Translations under genes and position numbers: made by a program
Notes under the pieces: generated by a model
What the model was told of the DNA's origin: nothing
The model's input: only the letters and a program-made list of their open reading frames with translations
The model's database searches: none
From: Palleronia caenipelagi
GTDB lineage: Bacteria > Pseudomonadota > Alphaproteobacteria > Rhodobacterales > Rhodobacteraceae
Direction: 5' to 3'
Assembly: GCF_007004065.1 (NCBI RefSeq)
Contig: NZ_VFSV01000010.1
Coordinates: forward strand, 1-64,000
Length of the DNA stretch: 64,000 bases
Part shown: one piece after another, positions 1 to 10,193 of the stretch
How positions within the stretch are numbered: position 1 is the first letter of the stretch
Layout: every line of letters begins with the position of its first letter

Positions 1-237
1 ATCTCGATGGATGGCCGGGGCCGCTGGATCGACAACCGGATGATCGAGCGGCTCTGGCGATCCCTCAAATACGAATGCGTCTACTTGAACGCCTTCGAAA
101 CAGGTTCCGAAGCCCGGGACGGGATCGGTGACTGGATCAGCTACTACAACGAAAGACGCCCGCACTCATCACATGGGATCATGACGCCGGACGAGGCCTA
201 TGACAGGCAATCTCCGGACCTGAAGGTTGCCGCCTGA
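1..237 (+). CDS. IS3-family transposase OrfB, C-terminal part (cut by window edge)
   Basis: The frame is open from base 1 (Ile-Ser precedes the first Met), so the gene begins before the window. What remains is the end of a DDE integrase core: the segment NRMIERLWRSLKYE carries the final catalytic Glu of the DDE triad, and the YYNERRPHSS motif follows, as in OrfB proteins of the IS3 family. The stop at 235-237 lies about 60 bases before the apparent right end of the element. Whether the element is complete cannot be judged from here. Confidence 0.88.
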   Translation: MSMDGRGRWIDNRMIERLWRSLKYECVYLNAFETGSEARDGIGDWISYYNERRPHSSHGIMTPDEAYDRQSPDLKVAA

Positions 238-300
238 AATGAAACCAATGCTATAGCTTAGCACGGCGGCAAACTGGTCGAATTTCAAGGACCACCTCTT
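1..300 (+). mobile_element. IS3-family insertion sequence, right end
   Basis: After the OrfB stop there are about 60 non-coding bases ending in ggaccacctctt. A GGACCACCTC-type terminus is typical of the right inverted repeat of many IS3-family elements. From base 301 the sequence becomes the interior of an IS5-type transposase gene read on the other strand. The boundary at 299-300 is therefore placed both by the IR-like end and by where the IS5 homology starts. The left end is outside the window. Confidence 0.75.
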
Positions 301-1090
301 CAAACGCTGGGCATTTTTACGTGGCGAGATGATGGCTGCGGCTCCCCGAGCGGCAATCACAGTGTGGCATCTGCGCGTGTCATAGGTCCCATCAGCGGTG
401 ACCGTCGCAATCTCTTGGCCGGGCGCGATCTGCTCCAGCAGGTCGTGCAGCATTAGTGCATCACCTGCGTTGCTTGTCGTGACCTCGACCGCCCGGATCT
501 CCAACGGTTCTGCGTCCATTCCCAGATGGAGATTGCACCAAAGGCGCTTTTTGGACCCGCCATGCTTACGGGATCGTTTCCCGAACGGACGGAGCCCCCG
601 CTCCCCTTCACGCTCAGCCTTGATCCCGCGCGGCATTGTCTTCTAACCAGTGGCGGGAAATGCCCTGCCGTCGATCAGCATGTGCAAAGGACCCGTTCCG
701 CTGCGGTAAGGGATGGCGACGCTCAGCGTCTTCTGACGGCGACACAGGGTACTGAAGTCCGGCACTATCCAGTCAAGCTCTGCTGGCCTTAACAGGCTTT
801 GACGAACCCGGTCGTCTGGCGAAGCGGCATACCGAACATGCCCTGAGATCCGCCCGTTCAGGGCGCACATCCGCCCATGGACTGATGTCCGAGCGCTCTT
901 CACCCTTCATCGTGAGACAAACCTGGATTGCCGCATCGCTGAACTCCTGATGACGACCGCGCTTGCCGGTCGCCGGGGCATGTCATTCCATCTCGACATC
1001 AAACCAGATCAGTAGAAAACCGCGCTGCCTTTGCGCAGTGTTGTACGAAGGCCAGTTCCCGGTCTTGTACTTCGGTGTGGACCAACTGCT
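301..1090 (-). pseudogene. IS5-family transposase pseudogene
   Basis: Pieces of one transposase are spread over different frames. The N-terminal piece (about 1074-905) reads YKTGNWPSYN, LLIWFDVEME, a TGA where Trp is expected, then HAPATGKRGR and SDAAIQVCLTMK. A stretch of about 60 extra bases and a frameshift follow. Then come LDWIVPDFSTLCRRQKTL and PYRSGTGPLHMLID (about 775-685), another insertion with a stop, and finally RKHGGSKKR, EIRAVEVTTSNAGDA, VTADGTYDTRRCH and PRKNAQR (about 576-304). The core DDE region is thus disrupted several times and the C-terminus is missing. It cannot encode a working transposase. Confidence 0.85.
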
Positions 1091-1134
1091 CGTGAATAGT
1101 TGTTACCTTACTGGGTTCAAACAGGGAATCCTTC
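301..1134 (-). mobile_element. Decayed IS5-family insertion sequence, truncated at its 3' end
   Basis: Read on the minus strand, the tract begins near 1134 with an IR-like end (aaggattccctgtttgaa, 1117-1134) and contains the remains of an IS5-type transposase gene. It stops abruptly at 301, where the IS3 right end joins it inside the transposase coding sequence. The IS3 element seems to have landed in an existing IS5 copy. The other half of the IS5 copy, if present, lies before the window. Confidence 0.7.
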
Positions 1135-1839
1135 GCGACATTGGTGAAACAAAGCCTTTACGAGTCGAAGACGGCAGCGAATTTCTCTTCTGAGACCTTA
1201 ATCTTTTGGCCTATGCGAACGACTTTAAGCGGGGCCCCTCGCGGTCGGGAAAGCCCAAAGATCACAACTTCATATTGCGTCGGGGAAATCAGTCGCCCGG
1301 ACTGCTTTCTGCTTCCTCCTTAGCTTCATTAGCAAGTTCCGGGAAGAGTGTTTCAAATTGCACGGGGTCATGAGCCGTCCCGACGCCCGTGAATAGTTAG
1401 TGAATTGGCGTAGACACGATAACGGAAACAGACACCATGAGCCGCGATCAGGTACCAAGTCCCGATTGCAACGCAATACCCCGACGGCTTCACTAGCTTT
1501 TCACCGGGAGATGGCCGGAAAAATCCAGCTCCCGGCTGTCGAGAGTTAGCCACGACCGTAGCGACCTGGGGTTTGCCGGGGTGCCGTGGTTTCTGATTTT
1601 TCTATCTAAGGGCGGTCGGCGAACTTATTGACAGCGTCATGCTATGTTGGAGAACGCCACGGCTGCGTCGCCGGTTAAACGGTAGTTTCGAGTGTAAACC
1701 CATCCGACGTGTTCCGAGACCAATCCGCCTCCAGCGCTGCCTTTCCTACAAACTCTGAAATGTTGCTATAGATTCAGGCGGTCAGGAGGTACACACAACG
1801 GGTCATTTCTCGTGTGCGTAGAGATGGGGAGGGAAATCT
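1135..1839. other. Non-coding or unrecognised tract beside the IS scar
   Basis: About 700 bases without a convincing gene. Open frames here are short, overlap each other on both strands, and match no family I recognise. It may be decayed coding sequence left by earlier transposition. Near its right end there is an extended -10-like TGCTATAGA (1764-1772) and a purine-rich ggggaggga just before the small ORF at 1840. Confidence 0.5.
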
Positions 1840-1974
1840 ATGGTTGATGCGTCAAGCGACTCCGCAGACTGGTCCGATAGATTGCATCGAGAAGTTACTC
1901 GTGTCGGTGACAAAATCACTGATCTGGTCCGTGGTTCAGGGCTATTGGGGCACGATCCGCTCACAGGCGGTTGA
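1840..1974 (+). CDS. Possible small ORF (44 aa) upstream of the AhpD-like gene
   Basis: An ATG at 1840 is preceded by a strong Shine-Dalgarno-like ggggaggga (1826-1834) at good spacing and opens a 44-codon frame ending in TGA at 1972-1974. The product is hydrophilic (starts MVDASSDSADW, ends LLGHDPLTGG) and has no family I recognise. It ends 20 bases before the likely start of the AhpD-like gene, so it could be a leader or co-transcribed peptide. It could equally be the stub of a broken gene. Confidence 0.3.
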   Translation: MVDASSDSADWSDRLHREVTRVGDKITDLVRGSGLLGHDPLTGG

Positions 1975-1994
1975 ACAAAGAACGGAGAGCAGCT

Positions 1995-2351
1995 TTGAGT
2001 ACGACCTCTTACCCGGATCTGACCAATGCCATTTCGAAGCAGGTGGGGCAGCTGAGAAAAGGGATTCCAGCAACGATGAAAGGTTTTTCGGAAATGGCCC
2101 AGTGCGCGACAGCCAGCGGTCAGCTTGACGAAAAAACCAAAGAACTCATTGCGATGGGCATTGCAATTGCACTGCGCTGCGACGGGTGCATTGGGTTCCA
2201 TACGAAGGCCCTGCAACGGCTCGGCGTGACGCGGGCGGAGTTCGAAGAAATGTTAGGTGTGGCGATCTACATGGGCGGAGGGCCGTCGCTCATGTATGCG
2301 GCGCAAGCATTGGATGCCTGGGAACAGTTTGAAAGCGGTGGCGGCGCCTGA
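1995..2351 (+). CDS. Carboxymuconolactone decarboxylase / AhpD-like protein
   Basis: A 118-residue protein of the AhpD-like superfamily, small all-helical proteins that often act in peroxide reduction or thiol chemistry. The signature is C62-D-G-C65 followed by His69 (CDGCIGFH), the redox CxxC plus proton-relay His of the active subgroup. Length matches single-domain members. I chose TTG at 1995 because GGAG at 1984-1987 sits 7 bases upstream; a TTG at 1971 would add 8 residues but has no ribosome site. A hairpin at 2433-2467 follows. The substrate cannot be told from sequence. Confidence 0.85.
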   Translation: MSTTSYPDLTNAISKQVGQLRKGIPATMKGFSEMAQCATASGQLDEKTKELIAMGIAIALRCDGCIGFHTKALQRLGVTRAEFEEMLGVAIYMGGGPSLMYAAQALDAWEQFESGGGA

Positions 2352-2432
2352 AGACGCTTTTCCTCTCCGAGAGCGCGGCGGGTATATCATCAATCTGCAC
2401 CCTATGCGCGATCTTGGGGCGATAGTCTGCGA

Positions 2433-2467
2433 CCGCCAGCCGAAATGCGCTGCATTCCGGCTGGCGG
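2433..2467 (+). terminator. Hairpin downstream of the AhpD-like gene
   Basis: CCGCCAGCCG and GCATTCCGGCTGGCGG form a long stem with a tight loop. No T-run follows, so it may act as a terminator or mRNA-stabilising hairpin between the AhpD-like gene and the RND operon. Confidence 0.5.
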
Positions 2468-2536
2468 TGTGCTGCTGCTGGTGATATCGCCTGTTCGACT
2501 ATAACGTTCTGGCAGAGTTGCCCCGGGAGAGCCCAA

Positions 2537-3793
2537 ATGTATCATCGCTTTGCTACTGTTGTCTTATCGTCTGTACTGATTGCATCGCCCCTTTTTGCTC
2601 AGGACGGAGCGGACAGTGGTGAAGAGCAGGCCCCGGCAGTGATTTTCGAGACGGCAGAGAAAATTGCCGTGGGGGACTCGTATCGGTTCCTCGGTAATAT
2701 CGAGGCCATTGAGCGGGTGGCCGTGCGGGCCCGGGTTGATGGGTTCATTGAAGAAGTCGCCTTTGGTGGGGGCGAGTTTGTTGATGAGGGCGACGTACTC
2801 TTCAAGATCGAACAAGATCGCTACGCTGCGGATGTCGCCGCGGCCCAGGCCCGCGTGTCGAGCGCAACGGCGCAGTTGACGGATGCGGAGCGGACGCTCG
2901 CCCGGAATACGGAACTGCGCAAGAGCAACACCGTCAGTCAGGCGTCCCTAGATGACGCAACCGCCGCATTCGAAGCGGCGAAAGGGGCCGAGCTGGAGGC
3001 CAAGGCCGCGCTGACGCAGGCGCAGCTGAACCTGGACTATACGACTATTCAGGCCCCCATCAGCGGCAAGATGTCGGCACCCATTATCACACGCGGCAAC
3101 TATGTCGCGCCAGCCTCGGGGCAGCTTGCGGAGCTGGTGCAGCTCGACCCGATTTGGGGTACGTTCTCGCTCGGTGAAAGCCGCTGGTCCACGTGGCAGC
3201 GTCTGGGGATTGAGACGTCCGACCCGGCCCCGCTCGCTGATGGCGACGGCGACCAGCCCTCTGTCGAAGCCGCGACGACGGAGTCCAACAAAGAATATGT
3301 GTTGAACCTCGTTCTCCCGGACGGGTCTGTCTACGACGCACCGGGCGCCTTTGAATTTGTCGGGAATGAGATCAATGCGCAGACCGGGGCGGTGGATGTC
3401 AGGGTCCGCTTCGACAACCCGAACGGGGTTCTTCTTCCGAACCAGAATGTCACGCTGCTCGTGACCGAGGCCAATCCCCCCGTTGTGCCTGTGATTTCAC
3501 AATCCGCGATTCAGCTCAGCCGCGAAGGCCGGGCCGTCTGGGTGCTCAACGACGATGACACGGCGACGCTCAAACCCGTTCGCGTCGGCGCTGGTCCGCA
3601 GTCGGGGAAGGTTGCGGTTCTTCAGGGGCTCGAAGGCGGAGAGCGCGTTGTGGTGCAGGGTGGCATCCGGCTGGAGGAGGGCATGAAAACCGATCCCCGG
3701 CAGGCCGAAAGCGATTCAAGCGCGGCGCCGGGTGGTTCTGACGGCGAGAGCAGCAACGGCGGATCCGATACTGCGGAGGGGGCGGACAAATGA
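2537..3793 (+). CDS. RND efflux periplasmic adaptor subunit (membrane fusion protein)
   Basis: A 418-residue AcrA/MexE-type adaptor that links an inner-membrane RND pump to an outer-membrane channel. Residues 1-21 form a signal peptide ending LFA. A biotinyl-lipoyl half ([20 protein letters not shown], about residues 69-88) is followed by an alpha-helical hairpin rich in Ala and Gln, then the second lipoyl half ([11 protein letters not shown]), and beta-barrel and membrane-proximal domains. The C-terminus has a Ser/Gly/Asp-rich tail. It has cccgggaga as ribosome site and overlaps the pump gene by 4 bases (ATGA). There is no regulator or outer-membrane factor next to it. Confidence 0.93.
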   Translation: MYHRFATVVLSSVLIASPLFAQDGADSGEEQAPAVIFETAEKIAVGDSYRFLGNIEAIERVAVRARVDGFIEEVAFGGGEFVDEGDVLFKIEQDRYAADVAAAQARVSSATAQLTDAERTLARNTELRKSNTVSQASLDDATAAFEAAKGAELEAKAALTQAQLNLDYTTIQAPISGKMSAPIITRGNYVAPASGQLAELVQLDPIWGTFSLGESRWSTWQRLGIETSDPAPLADGDGDQPSVEAATTESNKEYVLNLVLPDGSVYDAPGAFEFVGNEINAQTGAVDVRVRFDNPNGVLLPNQNVTLLVTEANPPVVPVISQSAIQLSREGRAVWVLNDDDTATLKPVRVGAGPQSGKVAVLQGLEGGERVVVQGGIRLEEGMKTDPRQAESDSSAAPGGSDGESSNGGSDTAEGADK

Positions 3794-6700
3794 TCTCGAC
3801 GACGTTTATCCACCGGCCAAGACTGGCCATGGCGGTGTCGCTCGTCCTCGTTGTGGCAGGTATCATCGCAATCCTCGTTCTTCCGGTGACTCAGTATCCT
3901 GAAATTTCGCCACCGACCGTCACCGTGAACGCGGCCTATCCGGGTGCCGACTCCGAGGTTTTGGCGGACACAGTCGCTGCGCCGCTTGAGCGGGAAATCA
4001 ACGGCGTCGAAGGCATGATCTATATGTCCTCGACCTCTTCGAACCAGGGGATATACAGCCTCAGCGTGACGTTCGAGATTGGAACAGATCCCGACATCGC
4101 CCAGGTGAACGTTAATAACAGGGTTCAACGCGCCATGCCGCGCCTGCCGGATGCGGTGAAGCAGCAGGGCGTTTCGGTAAAATCCCAGTCGCCGAACTTT
4201 CTCCTGGCGATCGCGTTTCCGATCGATGAGGACAGTGGTTTGTCCCTTGCTGAAGCCGGGGCCTATCTGTCCAGTAATGTGACCACGGCCATCCAGCGGG
4301 TAAACGGCGTCGGTAACGCCGAAATCCTTGGCCCTTCGGATTACTCCATGAGGATCTGGCTCGATCCGGAACGGCTGTCGCAGTACGATCTCTCCGCCAG
4401 TGACGTCTCTGCTGCGATCCAACGCTCGAACCTTGCGGCGGCTTTGGGTGGCATTGGAGAAGAACCTGCACCGCAGGGGCAGGCCTTCTCCTACACTGTT
4501 ACGGGTCTTGGCCGCCTCAGTGAAGCCGCGCAGTTCGAAGATATCGTGATCCGCTCCGGCGCGAACGGTGGCCTGATCCGGATCAGTGACGTCGCCCGGG
4601 TCGAACTCGGGTCGCAGACCTATTCGATCGACTCTTATCTCGGCGATGGTATCAGCCTTACCATTCAGGTGAACCAGTCCCCCGGTGCAAACGCCATTGC
4701 AACGGTTGAAGAGATCCGTGCGCAATTGGCTGATCTTGAGGGATCTTTCCCCGAGGGGCTGACCTACAAGGTGGTCTATGACACGACCGACTACGTGAAA
4801 GAGACGATCACCGAAATCAACTACACGCTGATCCTGACCGGTCTGATCATCATTTTCATCGTTTACGTGTTTCTGCAAAACGTGCGCTCAACTTTTATCC
4901 CGGTGCTCGCGATCCCGGTGTCGCTGATCGGGACCTTTGCGCTCATTCTTCCGCTCGGCTTCACCCTCAACGTGATCACCCTGCTCGCGATCATTCTGGC
5001 CATCGGCCTTGTGGTCGATGACGCGATCCTTGTGGTCGAAAACGTCGAGCGTCTGATGGAAGAAGAAGACGAGGACATGAGCATCAAGGAACTGACCGAA
5101 AAGGCCATGTCCGAGATCACAGGTCCGATCATCTCGACGACCCTTGTGTTGCTGGCGGTGTTCTTGCCGACGGCGTTTCTGCCCGGCATTTCCGGGCAGC
5201 TCTATCGCCAGTTCGGCCTCACATTGTCCATCTCGGTGGTGCTCAGTTCGATTGTCGCTCTGACGCTCGCCCCGGCTCTGTGTGGCGTGATCCTCAAGCG
5301 AGAGAAGAAAGACAAGGAGCCGGCCCTGCCGTTCCGCATCTTCAACAAGGTGCTAGACACTGCCCGGGACGGCTACGCGAAGATTGTCGGTTTTTTGGTT
5401 GTGCGCGGTTTGTTGGCGCTTGGTATTCTTGCCGCCGCGATTTTTGGACTCGTCACGATTTACAGCAGCCTGCCGTCTGAACTTGTGCCCGCCGAAGATC
5501 AGGGCGCGTTTTTCGTAGATGTCGCGCTGCCGGATGGGGCGTCGCAGCAGCGTACTAACGAAGCCATGGCGACGATCAGCGACATCATCGAGGACATGGA
5601 AGGCGTCGAGGACGTGGTCACGGTGGCTGGCTTCTCGATCCTTGGTGGCTCTCGGACCAATGTGGGCCTCGCGATTGTGTCCATGGAGCCATGGGGTGAG
5701 CGCCCGAACATGTTCCCCATTGTCGGCGAATTGAACCAGAAGTTCCGCGGATTGCCCGGTGTGCAGGCCACCGCTTTCCCGCCGCCAGCTCTGCCGGGCG
5801 TGGGCGCCGTGGGCGGCTTTTCCCTCGAACTCCTCGCCTTCGGCGGTCAGAGTCCCGACGAGCTGTCGCAGGTCACGCGGTCCTTCCTCGGTGAGATCAA
5901 CCAACTTGAGTCCGTGGGCGGGGCTTCGACGACGTTCTCAGCAGATGTGCCGCGGATCTACGTGAACATTGAACGGGACAAGGCCAGCCTGTTGGGCCTG
6001 ACACCGGCGGACGTGTACGCCGCAATCGGTCAATCCTTCGGTTCCAGCTATGTGAACCAGTTCGTCTATGAAGGCCGCGTCTATCAGGTGCGGATGCAAA
6101 GCGACCCGCAGTTCCGGGCCTCACCTGAGGACATCCTGGGTCTCTACGCCAAGAATGCGGCGGGGCAGAACGTGGCGATGCGCGATGTGGTGACGCTGGA
6201 AACACGGTTCGGACCTTACATCGTCCCCCGGTTCAATCTGTTCACAACGGCGTCGATTACAGGTTCTCCGGCACCGGGCTACGCTTCGGGGCAGTCGATC
6301 TCGGCAATTGAAAAGGTTGCCGAAGAGGTGCTGCCGGAAGGCTACAAGCTCTCCTATTCCGGCTTGACCTACCAGCAAAAGGCGGCGGGCAACGTGACCA
6401 TCATTGCGTTCGGTCTCGCCTTCATCTTTGCGTTTCTGTTCCTTGTGGGTCAGTTTGAAAGCTGGTTGCAACCGCTGGCCATTATGCTCTCGGTCATGAT
6501 CGCGGGTGCGGGGGCAGCGATCGGTCTGAAGATTGGTGGCTTCAGCGCTAGCGTGTATGCGCAGATCGGGATGGTCATGCTGATCGGTCTGGCAGCAAAG
6601 AATGCCATCCTGATTGTGGAGTTCGCGAAAGAACTTCACGAGGATGGCATGTCGATCACCGAAGCTGCGATCACCGGGGCCCGGATGCGTTTCCGCGCCG

Positions 6701-6975
6701 TGTTGATGACAGCGCTGGCCTTCGTTTTCGGGATGATCCCTCTAGTTCTGGCCTCCGGTGCCGGCTCGGGGATGCGGAACCAGATCGGAGCGGCGTCTTT
6801 GGGGGGCATGATCGCGGCGACGTCTGTGGGGATCATGGTCATTCCGGCGATTTACGCAGTTTTAGAAAGGCTGGGTGAGCGCAAGAAGGGCATCCTCTGG
6901 GGAAATGAGCCGGAGTATGACGAAGAGCAGAAGAAGGCTTCTGAGGAATCCCGGAAGGCCGAAGCGTCTGCCTGA
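3790..6975 (+). CDS. RND efflux pump, inner-membrane permease (HAE1 family)
   Basis: A 1061-residue proton-driven drug/solute antiporter of the AcrB/MexF type. The N-terminus ([13 protein letters not shown], then a first membrane helix) and the [14 protein letters not shown] start of the porter domain are canonical. The proton-relay Asp pair in TM4 is present as D410-D411 in [12 protein letters not shown]. The duplicated 6-helix bundles and two large periplasmic loops give the usual length. It is the second gene of the operon with the adaptor. The C-terminal tail is Lys/Glu-rich. The outer-membrane partner must be encoded elsewhere. Substrates are unknown. Confidence 0.95.
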   Translation: MISTTFIHRPRLAMAVSLVLVVAGIIAILVLPVTQYPEISPPTVTVNAAYPGADSEVLADTVAAPLEREINGVEGMIYMSSTSSNQGIYSLSVTFEIGTDPDIAQVNVNNRVQRAMPRLPDAVKQQGVSVKSQSPNFLLAIAFPIDEDSGLSLAEAGAYLSSNVTTAIQRVNGVGNAEILGPSDYSMRIWLDPERLSQYDLSASDVSAAIQRSNLAAALGGIGEEPAPQGQAFSYTVTGLGRLSEAAQFEDIVIRSGANGGLIRISDVARVELGSQTYSIDSYLGDGISLTIQVNQSPGANAIATVEEIRAQLADLEGSFPEGLTYKVVYDTTDYVKETITEINYTLILTGLIIIFIVYVFLQNVRSTFIPVLAIPVSLIGTFALILPLGFTLNVITLLAIILAIGLVVDDAILVVENVERLMEEEDEDMSIKELTEKAMSEITGPIISTTLVLLAVFLPTAFLPGISGQLYRQFGLTLSISVVLSSIVALTLAPALCGVILKREKKDKEPALPFRIFNKVLDTARDGYAKIVGFLVVRGLLALGILAAAIFGLVTIYSSLPSELVPAEDQGAFFVDVALPDGASQQRTNEAMATISDIIEDMEGVEDVVTVAGFSILGGSRTNVGLAIVSMEPWGERPNMFPIVGELNQKFRGLPGVQATAFPPPALPGVGAVGGFSLELLAFGGQSPDELSQVTRSFLGEINQLESVGGASTTFSADVPRIYVNIERDKASLLGLTPADVYAAIGQSFGSSYVNQFVYEGRVYQVRMQSDPQFRASPEDILGLYAKNAAGQNVAMRDVVTLETRFGPYIVPRFNLFTTASITGSPAPGYASGQSISAIEKVAEEVLPEGYKLSYSGLTYQQKAAGNVTIIAFGLAFIFAFLFLVGQFESWLQPLAIMLSVMIAGAGAAIGLKIGGFSASVYAQIGMVMLIGLAAKNAILIVEFAKELHEDGMSITEAAITGARMRFRAVLMTALAFVFGMIPLVLASGAGSGMRNQIGAASLGGMIAATSVGIMVIPAIYAVLERLGERKKGILWGNEPEYDEEQKKASEESRKAEASA

Positions 6976-7033
6976 CTTGCCGCGCTAGATTGCCGGTGCT
7001 GCGGGAATAGCATCTCGGGCGCGGTATCAAAAA

Positions 7034-7069
7034 CACAGCACCCCGGTTCGCAAGAATCGGGGTGTTGTG
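7034..7069 (+). terminator. Strong hairpin after the RND operon
   Basis: The two arms cacagcaccccggttc and gaatcggggtgttgtg pair over 16 positions (two G-T wobbles) around a gcaa tetraloop. The T-run is weak, but position and stability suit transcription termination after the pump gene. Confidence 0.7.
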
Positions 7070-7214
7070 CATTTGACGGGGTCTCCGGATCCTGAAGTTC
7101 TATGCTGTGATGAACCCTGACTTGAAATAATGGCAACGGAATCCCCCCCCGGTTGATGATCGCGGGCGGTGGGCCATTTTGTCGGTTCATATTTACATGC
7201 AGGGAGCTTTGAGC

Positions 7215-9632
7215 GTGTCTCACGGACCGCCTCCCACAAACGCCACTGATACCGGCGTTAACATCCTGGTCCGACTGGTCGGCCTTGTGCTGATCCTCGC
7301 CGGACTCCCCCTCGTGTTTGGCGGGATCTACCTGCTGACGCTTGGTGGGTCGTTCTATTATCTCATCGCCGGAATTGGCCTCGCCAGTTCGGGTCTCCTG
7401 CTCTGGCGGGGAGAGATGATGGGCGTGTATGCCTACATTCTGGTTTTTGTCTTCACGCTGATCTGGGCGTTCTGGGAGGTCGGTCTGAGCTTCTGGCCGC
7501 TGGTGCCCCGTCTTATCGCGCCGATCTTCCTCGCCGGAGCAGTGCTGCTGATCGTGCCACTGATCCGGCCCGCCGATGGGCGCCCGTATAAAACTGGCGG
7601 CTTCGTGCTGGGAGGGCTGGCGATGATGGCCGGGTTTGCCGCGTATTTCGCCGGCATGTTCCTGCCCCATGATGTGATCCAGAACGACGTGGAGATCGTT
7701 CCCGGACAGGTCAGCGCCGCCACGGCGGACTCGGGCGACAACTGGTATTCGTGGGGCAAGACGCCCGAGGGCGCCCGCTATGCGCCGTTCGATCAGATCA
7801 CGGCGGAGAACGTGGACCGGCTGGAGGTGGCCTGGACCGCGCGGACAGGCTTTATCGCCGAAGGGTCCAATCAATTGGAGGACCAGAATACGCCGCTTTT
7901 CGTGGACGGGACACTGTATCAGTGTGCTGCGGGCACACAGGTGACTGCGCTGAACGGCACCACGGGTTAGATCAAGTGGCAGTTCGATTCCGGCGCGCAG
8001 GACGCTACGCCGTTCTGGAAGCGCTGCCGGTCGCTGGGCTATGTTGACCCCGGTGAGGGCGACGCCTGCGGACCCCGCATTATCGTGACTGCCCTTGATA
8101 ACCAGATGCACGCCCTGCGGGCCGAGGATGGCAGCCATTGCGAGAGCTTCGGCGAGAATGGTGTCGTCAGCCTGACCAAAAGTTTGGGCGAAGTTGAGGA
8201 CGGGTTCTGGACGCCGACCACCGGTCCGCTTGTTGCGGGCGGTAAGATCATGCTGGGCGCGTGGGTGGCCGATAACGTGATGACCGGCGAGCCTTCGGGC
8301 GCGATTCGGGCCTTTGACGCAATGACCGGCGAGCAAGTCTGGGCCTGGGATCTCGGCAACCCCGAGATCACCAACTGGCCGCCCGAGGGCGAGACTTACA
8401 CCCGTGGCACGCCGAACTCGTGGTCAGGTCTGGCGGCGGACGAAGAGCTGGGCCTCGTCTATGTGCCGCTCGGCAATGCGACGCCGGACTATTACGGCGG
8501 GATGCGTCGTGACTTCGACGACGACTACAACTCCTCCGTGGTGGCCCTGCGGCTCGAAGACGGGCGCGAAGCCTGGCACTACAATACTGTGCACCACGAT
8601 GTCTGGGACTTTGACCTGCCCTCGCAGCCCGCGCTGGCCGACATCCCGGACGGCAATGGCGGCACCATCCCCGGTCTGATCCAGACCACCAAGCGAGGTG
8701 AAATCTTTGTCCTGAACCGCGAAACCGGTGAGCCGATCAAGGAGGTGACCGAAATCGAGGTGCCCGAGGGCGACGGAACGGCGACGGGGGAATATTACTC
8801 CGAGACCCAGCCCTTCTCCACGGGGATGGATGGCGTCGGCACGGCCGAGCTCACCGAGGCACGCATGTGGGGGGCGACGCCCATCGACCACATGATGTGC
8901 CGGATCCTGTTCAAGAAATACCGGTATGAGGGCCCCTTCACCACCCAATCGACCCATAAGTCGATCATCTATCCCGGCAATAACGGGGGCATGAACTGGG
9001 GCAGCGTGACCGTCGATCAGGAGCGCAACCTGATGATGGTGGCCGATATGCGGATGCCGGTGGTCACCTATCTGATCCCGCGCGAGGAGTTCGAGGAAGA
9101 GCACCCGAATTTCCAGGGCGGCGCCCATGGTGAGCTGTCGCCGCAATTCGGTCTGCCCTTTGCGCATCACATCACGAACTTCATGTCGCCGCTGGGCATC
9201 CCCTGCCTTGAGCCGCCCTGGGGCACGATCACGGGTCTCGATCTGGCGTCGGGCGAGCTGGTCTGGCAACAGCCGGCCGGAACCGCCAGAGACGTCACCT
9301 TCCCCGGGATTGGTCTCCAGAACCCGCTGTCCTTCTACACGGGCATGCCAGCGTTGGGCGGCTTGATTTCGACCAAGGGGGGCGTGTCCTTCCATGGTGG
9401 AACGCAGGACTACTACCTGCGCGCCTATGACAGCGTGACCGGGGACGTTCTGTGGAAGGGCCGTCTGCCCACCGCCTCCCAGTCCACCCCGCTGACCTAT
9501 GTCGGCGACGACGGTCGGCAGTATGTAGTCACCACCGCAGGTGGCGCACGGTATAACCCCAATGACCGGGGCGACTACATTGTGGCCTTCGCCCTCCCGG
9601 CTAACGAGGTCGAGACCGCCGCGGCGGAGTAA
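7215..9632 (+). pseudogene. gcd: PQQ-dependent membrane glucose-type dehydrogenase, interrupted by an in-frame TAG
   Basis: The frame encodes a membrane-anchored quinoprotein of the glucose dehydrogenase family, which oxidises sugars or polyols in the periplasm and passes electrons to ubiquinone. About 130 N-terminal residues form five membrane helices; the rest is the eight-bladed PQQ propeller, with the usual start WYSWGKTPEGARYAPFDQI and motifs such as HHDVWDFDLPSQP and GGMNWGS. A single TAG at 7968-7970 (context GTTG-stop-IKWQF, where Glu is usual) stops translation after about 250 residues. The same frame then stays open and conserved for 554 codons. GTG at 7215 was chosen because GGGAG at 7202-7206 is well placed. 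It may be a recent nonsense mutation, a sequence error, or read through. Confidence 0.85.
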
Positions 9633-9680
9633 GTGCCAAAAAAGCTCCCGGATCTATTCTCCGGGAGCCGAAACAAAGAA

Positions 9681-9716
9681 CGCCGCGCCGGATCCCTCCG
9701 GCGCGGCGTTTTGTTT
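9681..9716 (+). terminator. Rho-independent terminator after gcd
   Basis: CGCCGCGCCGGA, loop tccc, TCCGGCGCGGCG, then TTTTGTTT. A second hairpin (gctcccgga ... tccgggagc, 9644-9668) sits just upstream. Together they close the quinoprotein transcript before the convergent cupin gene. Confidence 0.9.
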
Positions 9717-9734
9717 GGGATGCGTCGCGTTGTC

Positions 9735-10193
9735 TTAATCGGGTGCGACCTTGGCGAAGTCGGTGCCAGCGGGGCGGATGTAGGGGGGCAGCTTTTGGCC
9801 GGTTTCCTTCGACACAGCGACCAGCGCCTGCTCGATCCAGCCTGCGTCCATAATGAACATCAGCGAGCCATCTTCGTTCAGGTTCACATTGGCCCCCTCG
9901 ACGATCAGGAAACCTTCGGCACCCTCTTTCGACTCAAAGGTGTGGATGGAGCCAGCCGGTTCAAACAGATAGCTGCCGGCGGTCTGCGGGTCTTCGGGAT
10001 GCTCGACATAGTTCCAGGAACCGGCGGTTGTATAGAAATGCACAACCCCTGAGTGATAATGGCGGGGCAGCACGGTGCCTGCGTCAAAGCGGGCATAGAG
10101 CGCCCAGATCCCCTTGATCGGATCAAGGAACATCGGGGACACGTGGACGCCGGGCAGCACGTTCTCGATTTCCCCGTCACGGTTGTGGTTCAC
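9735..10193 (-). CDS. Cupin-fold protein, 2,4'-dihydroxyacetophenone dioxygenase-like
   Basis: A single cupin of 152 residues from the GTG at 10193. Metal-binding candidates are H45 and H47 (RHYHSG), H52 and H84 (SIHTFE). The overall look (VLPGVHV, GSWNYVEHPEDP) resembles the dihydroxyacetophenone dioxygenase family, which cleaves aromatic ketones, but function is inferred from family only. The start is doubtful: the frame remains open upstream to a TAG near 10288 and would encode a family-like N-terminus (IDPYLEEKNQSFDAV). A perfect GGAGGAG lies in this stretch, but no ATG, GTG or TTG is in frame there. It is divergent from the AraC regulator. Confidence 0.72.
   Translation of the reverse strand: MNHNRDGEIENVLPGVHVSPMFLDPIKGIWALYARFDAGTVLPRHYHSGVVHFYTTAGSWNYVEHPEDPQTAGSYLFEPAGSIHTFESKEGAEGFLIVEGANVNLNEDGSLMFIMDAGWIEQALVAVSKETGQKLPPYIRPAGTDFAKVAPD

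Noticed and set aside
1270-1553. Overlapping short minus-strand frames in the anonymous tract
   Set aside because: Short, mutually overlapping, no ribosome site and no similarity I can recognise.
3622-4878. Long open frame (about 418 codons) on the minus strand opposite the RND pump
   Set aside because: Its protein is a low-complexity Arg/Gly/His/Asp-rich reading typical of the antisense of a GC-rich gene, while the plus strand carries a clear family.
6852-8336. Long open frame (about 494 codons) on the minus strand across the pump end and gcd start
   Set aside because: It spans a terminator and two recognisable plus-strand genes and resembles no family; a composition artefact.
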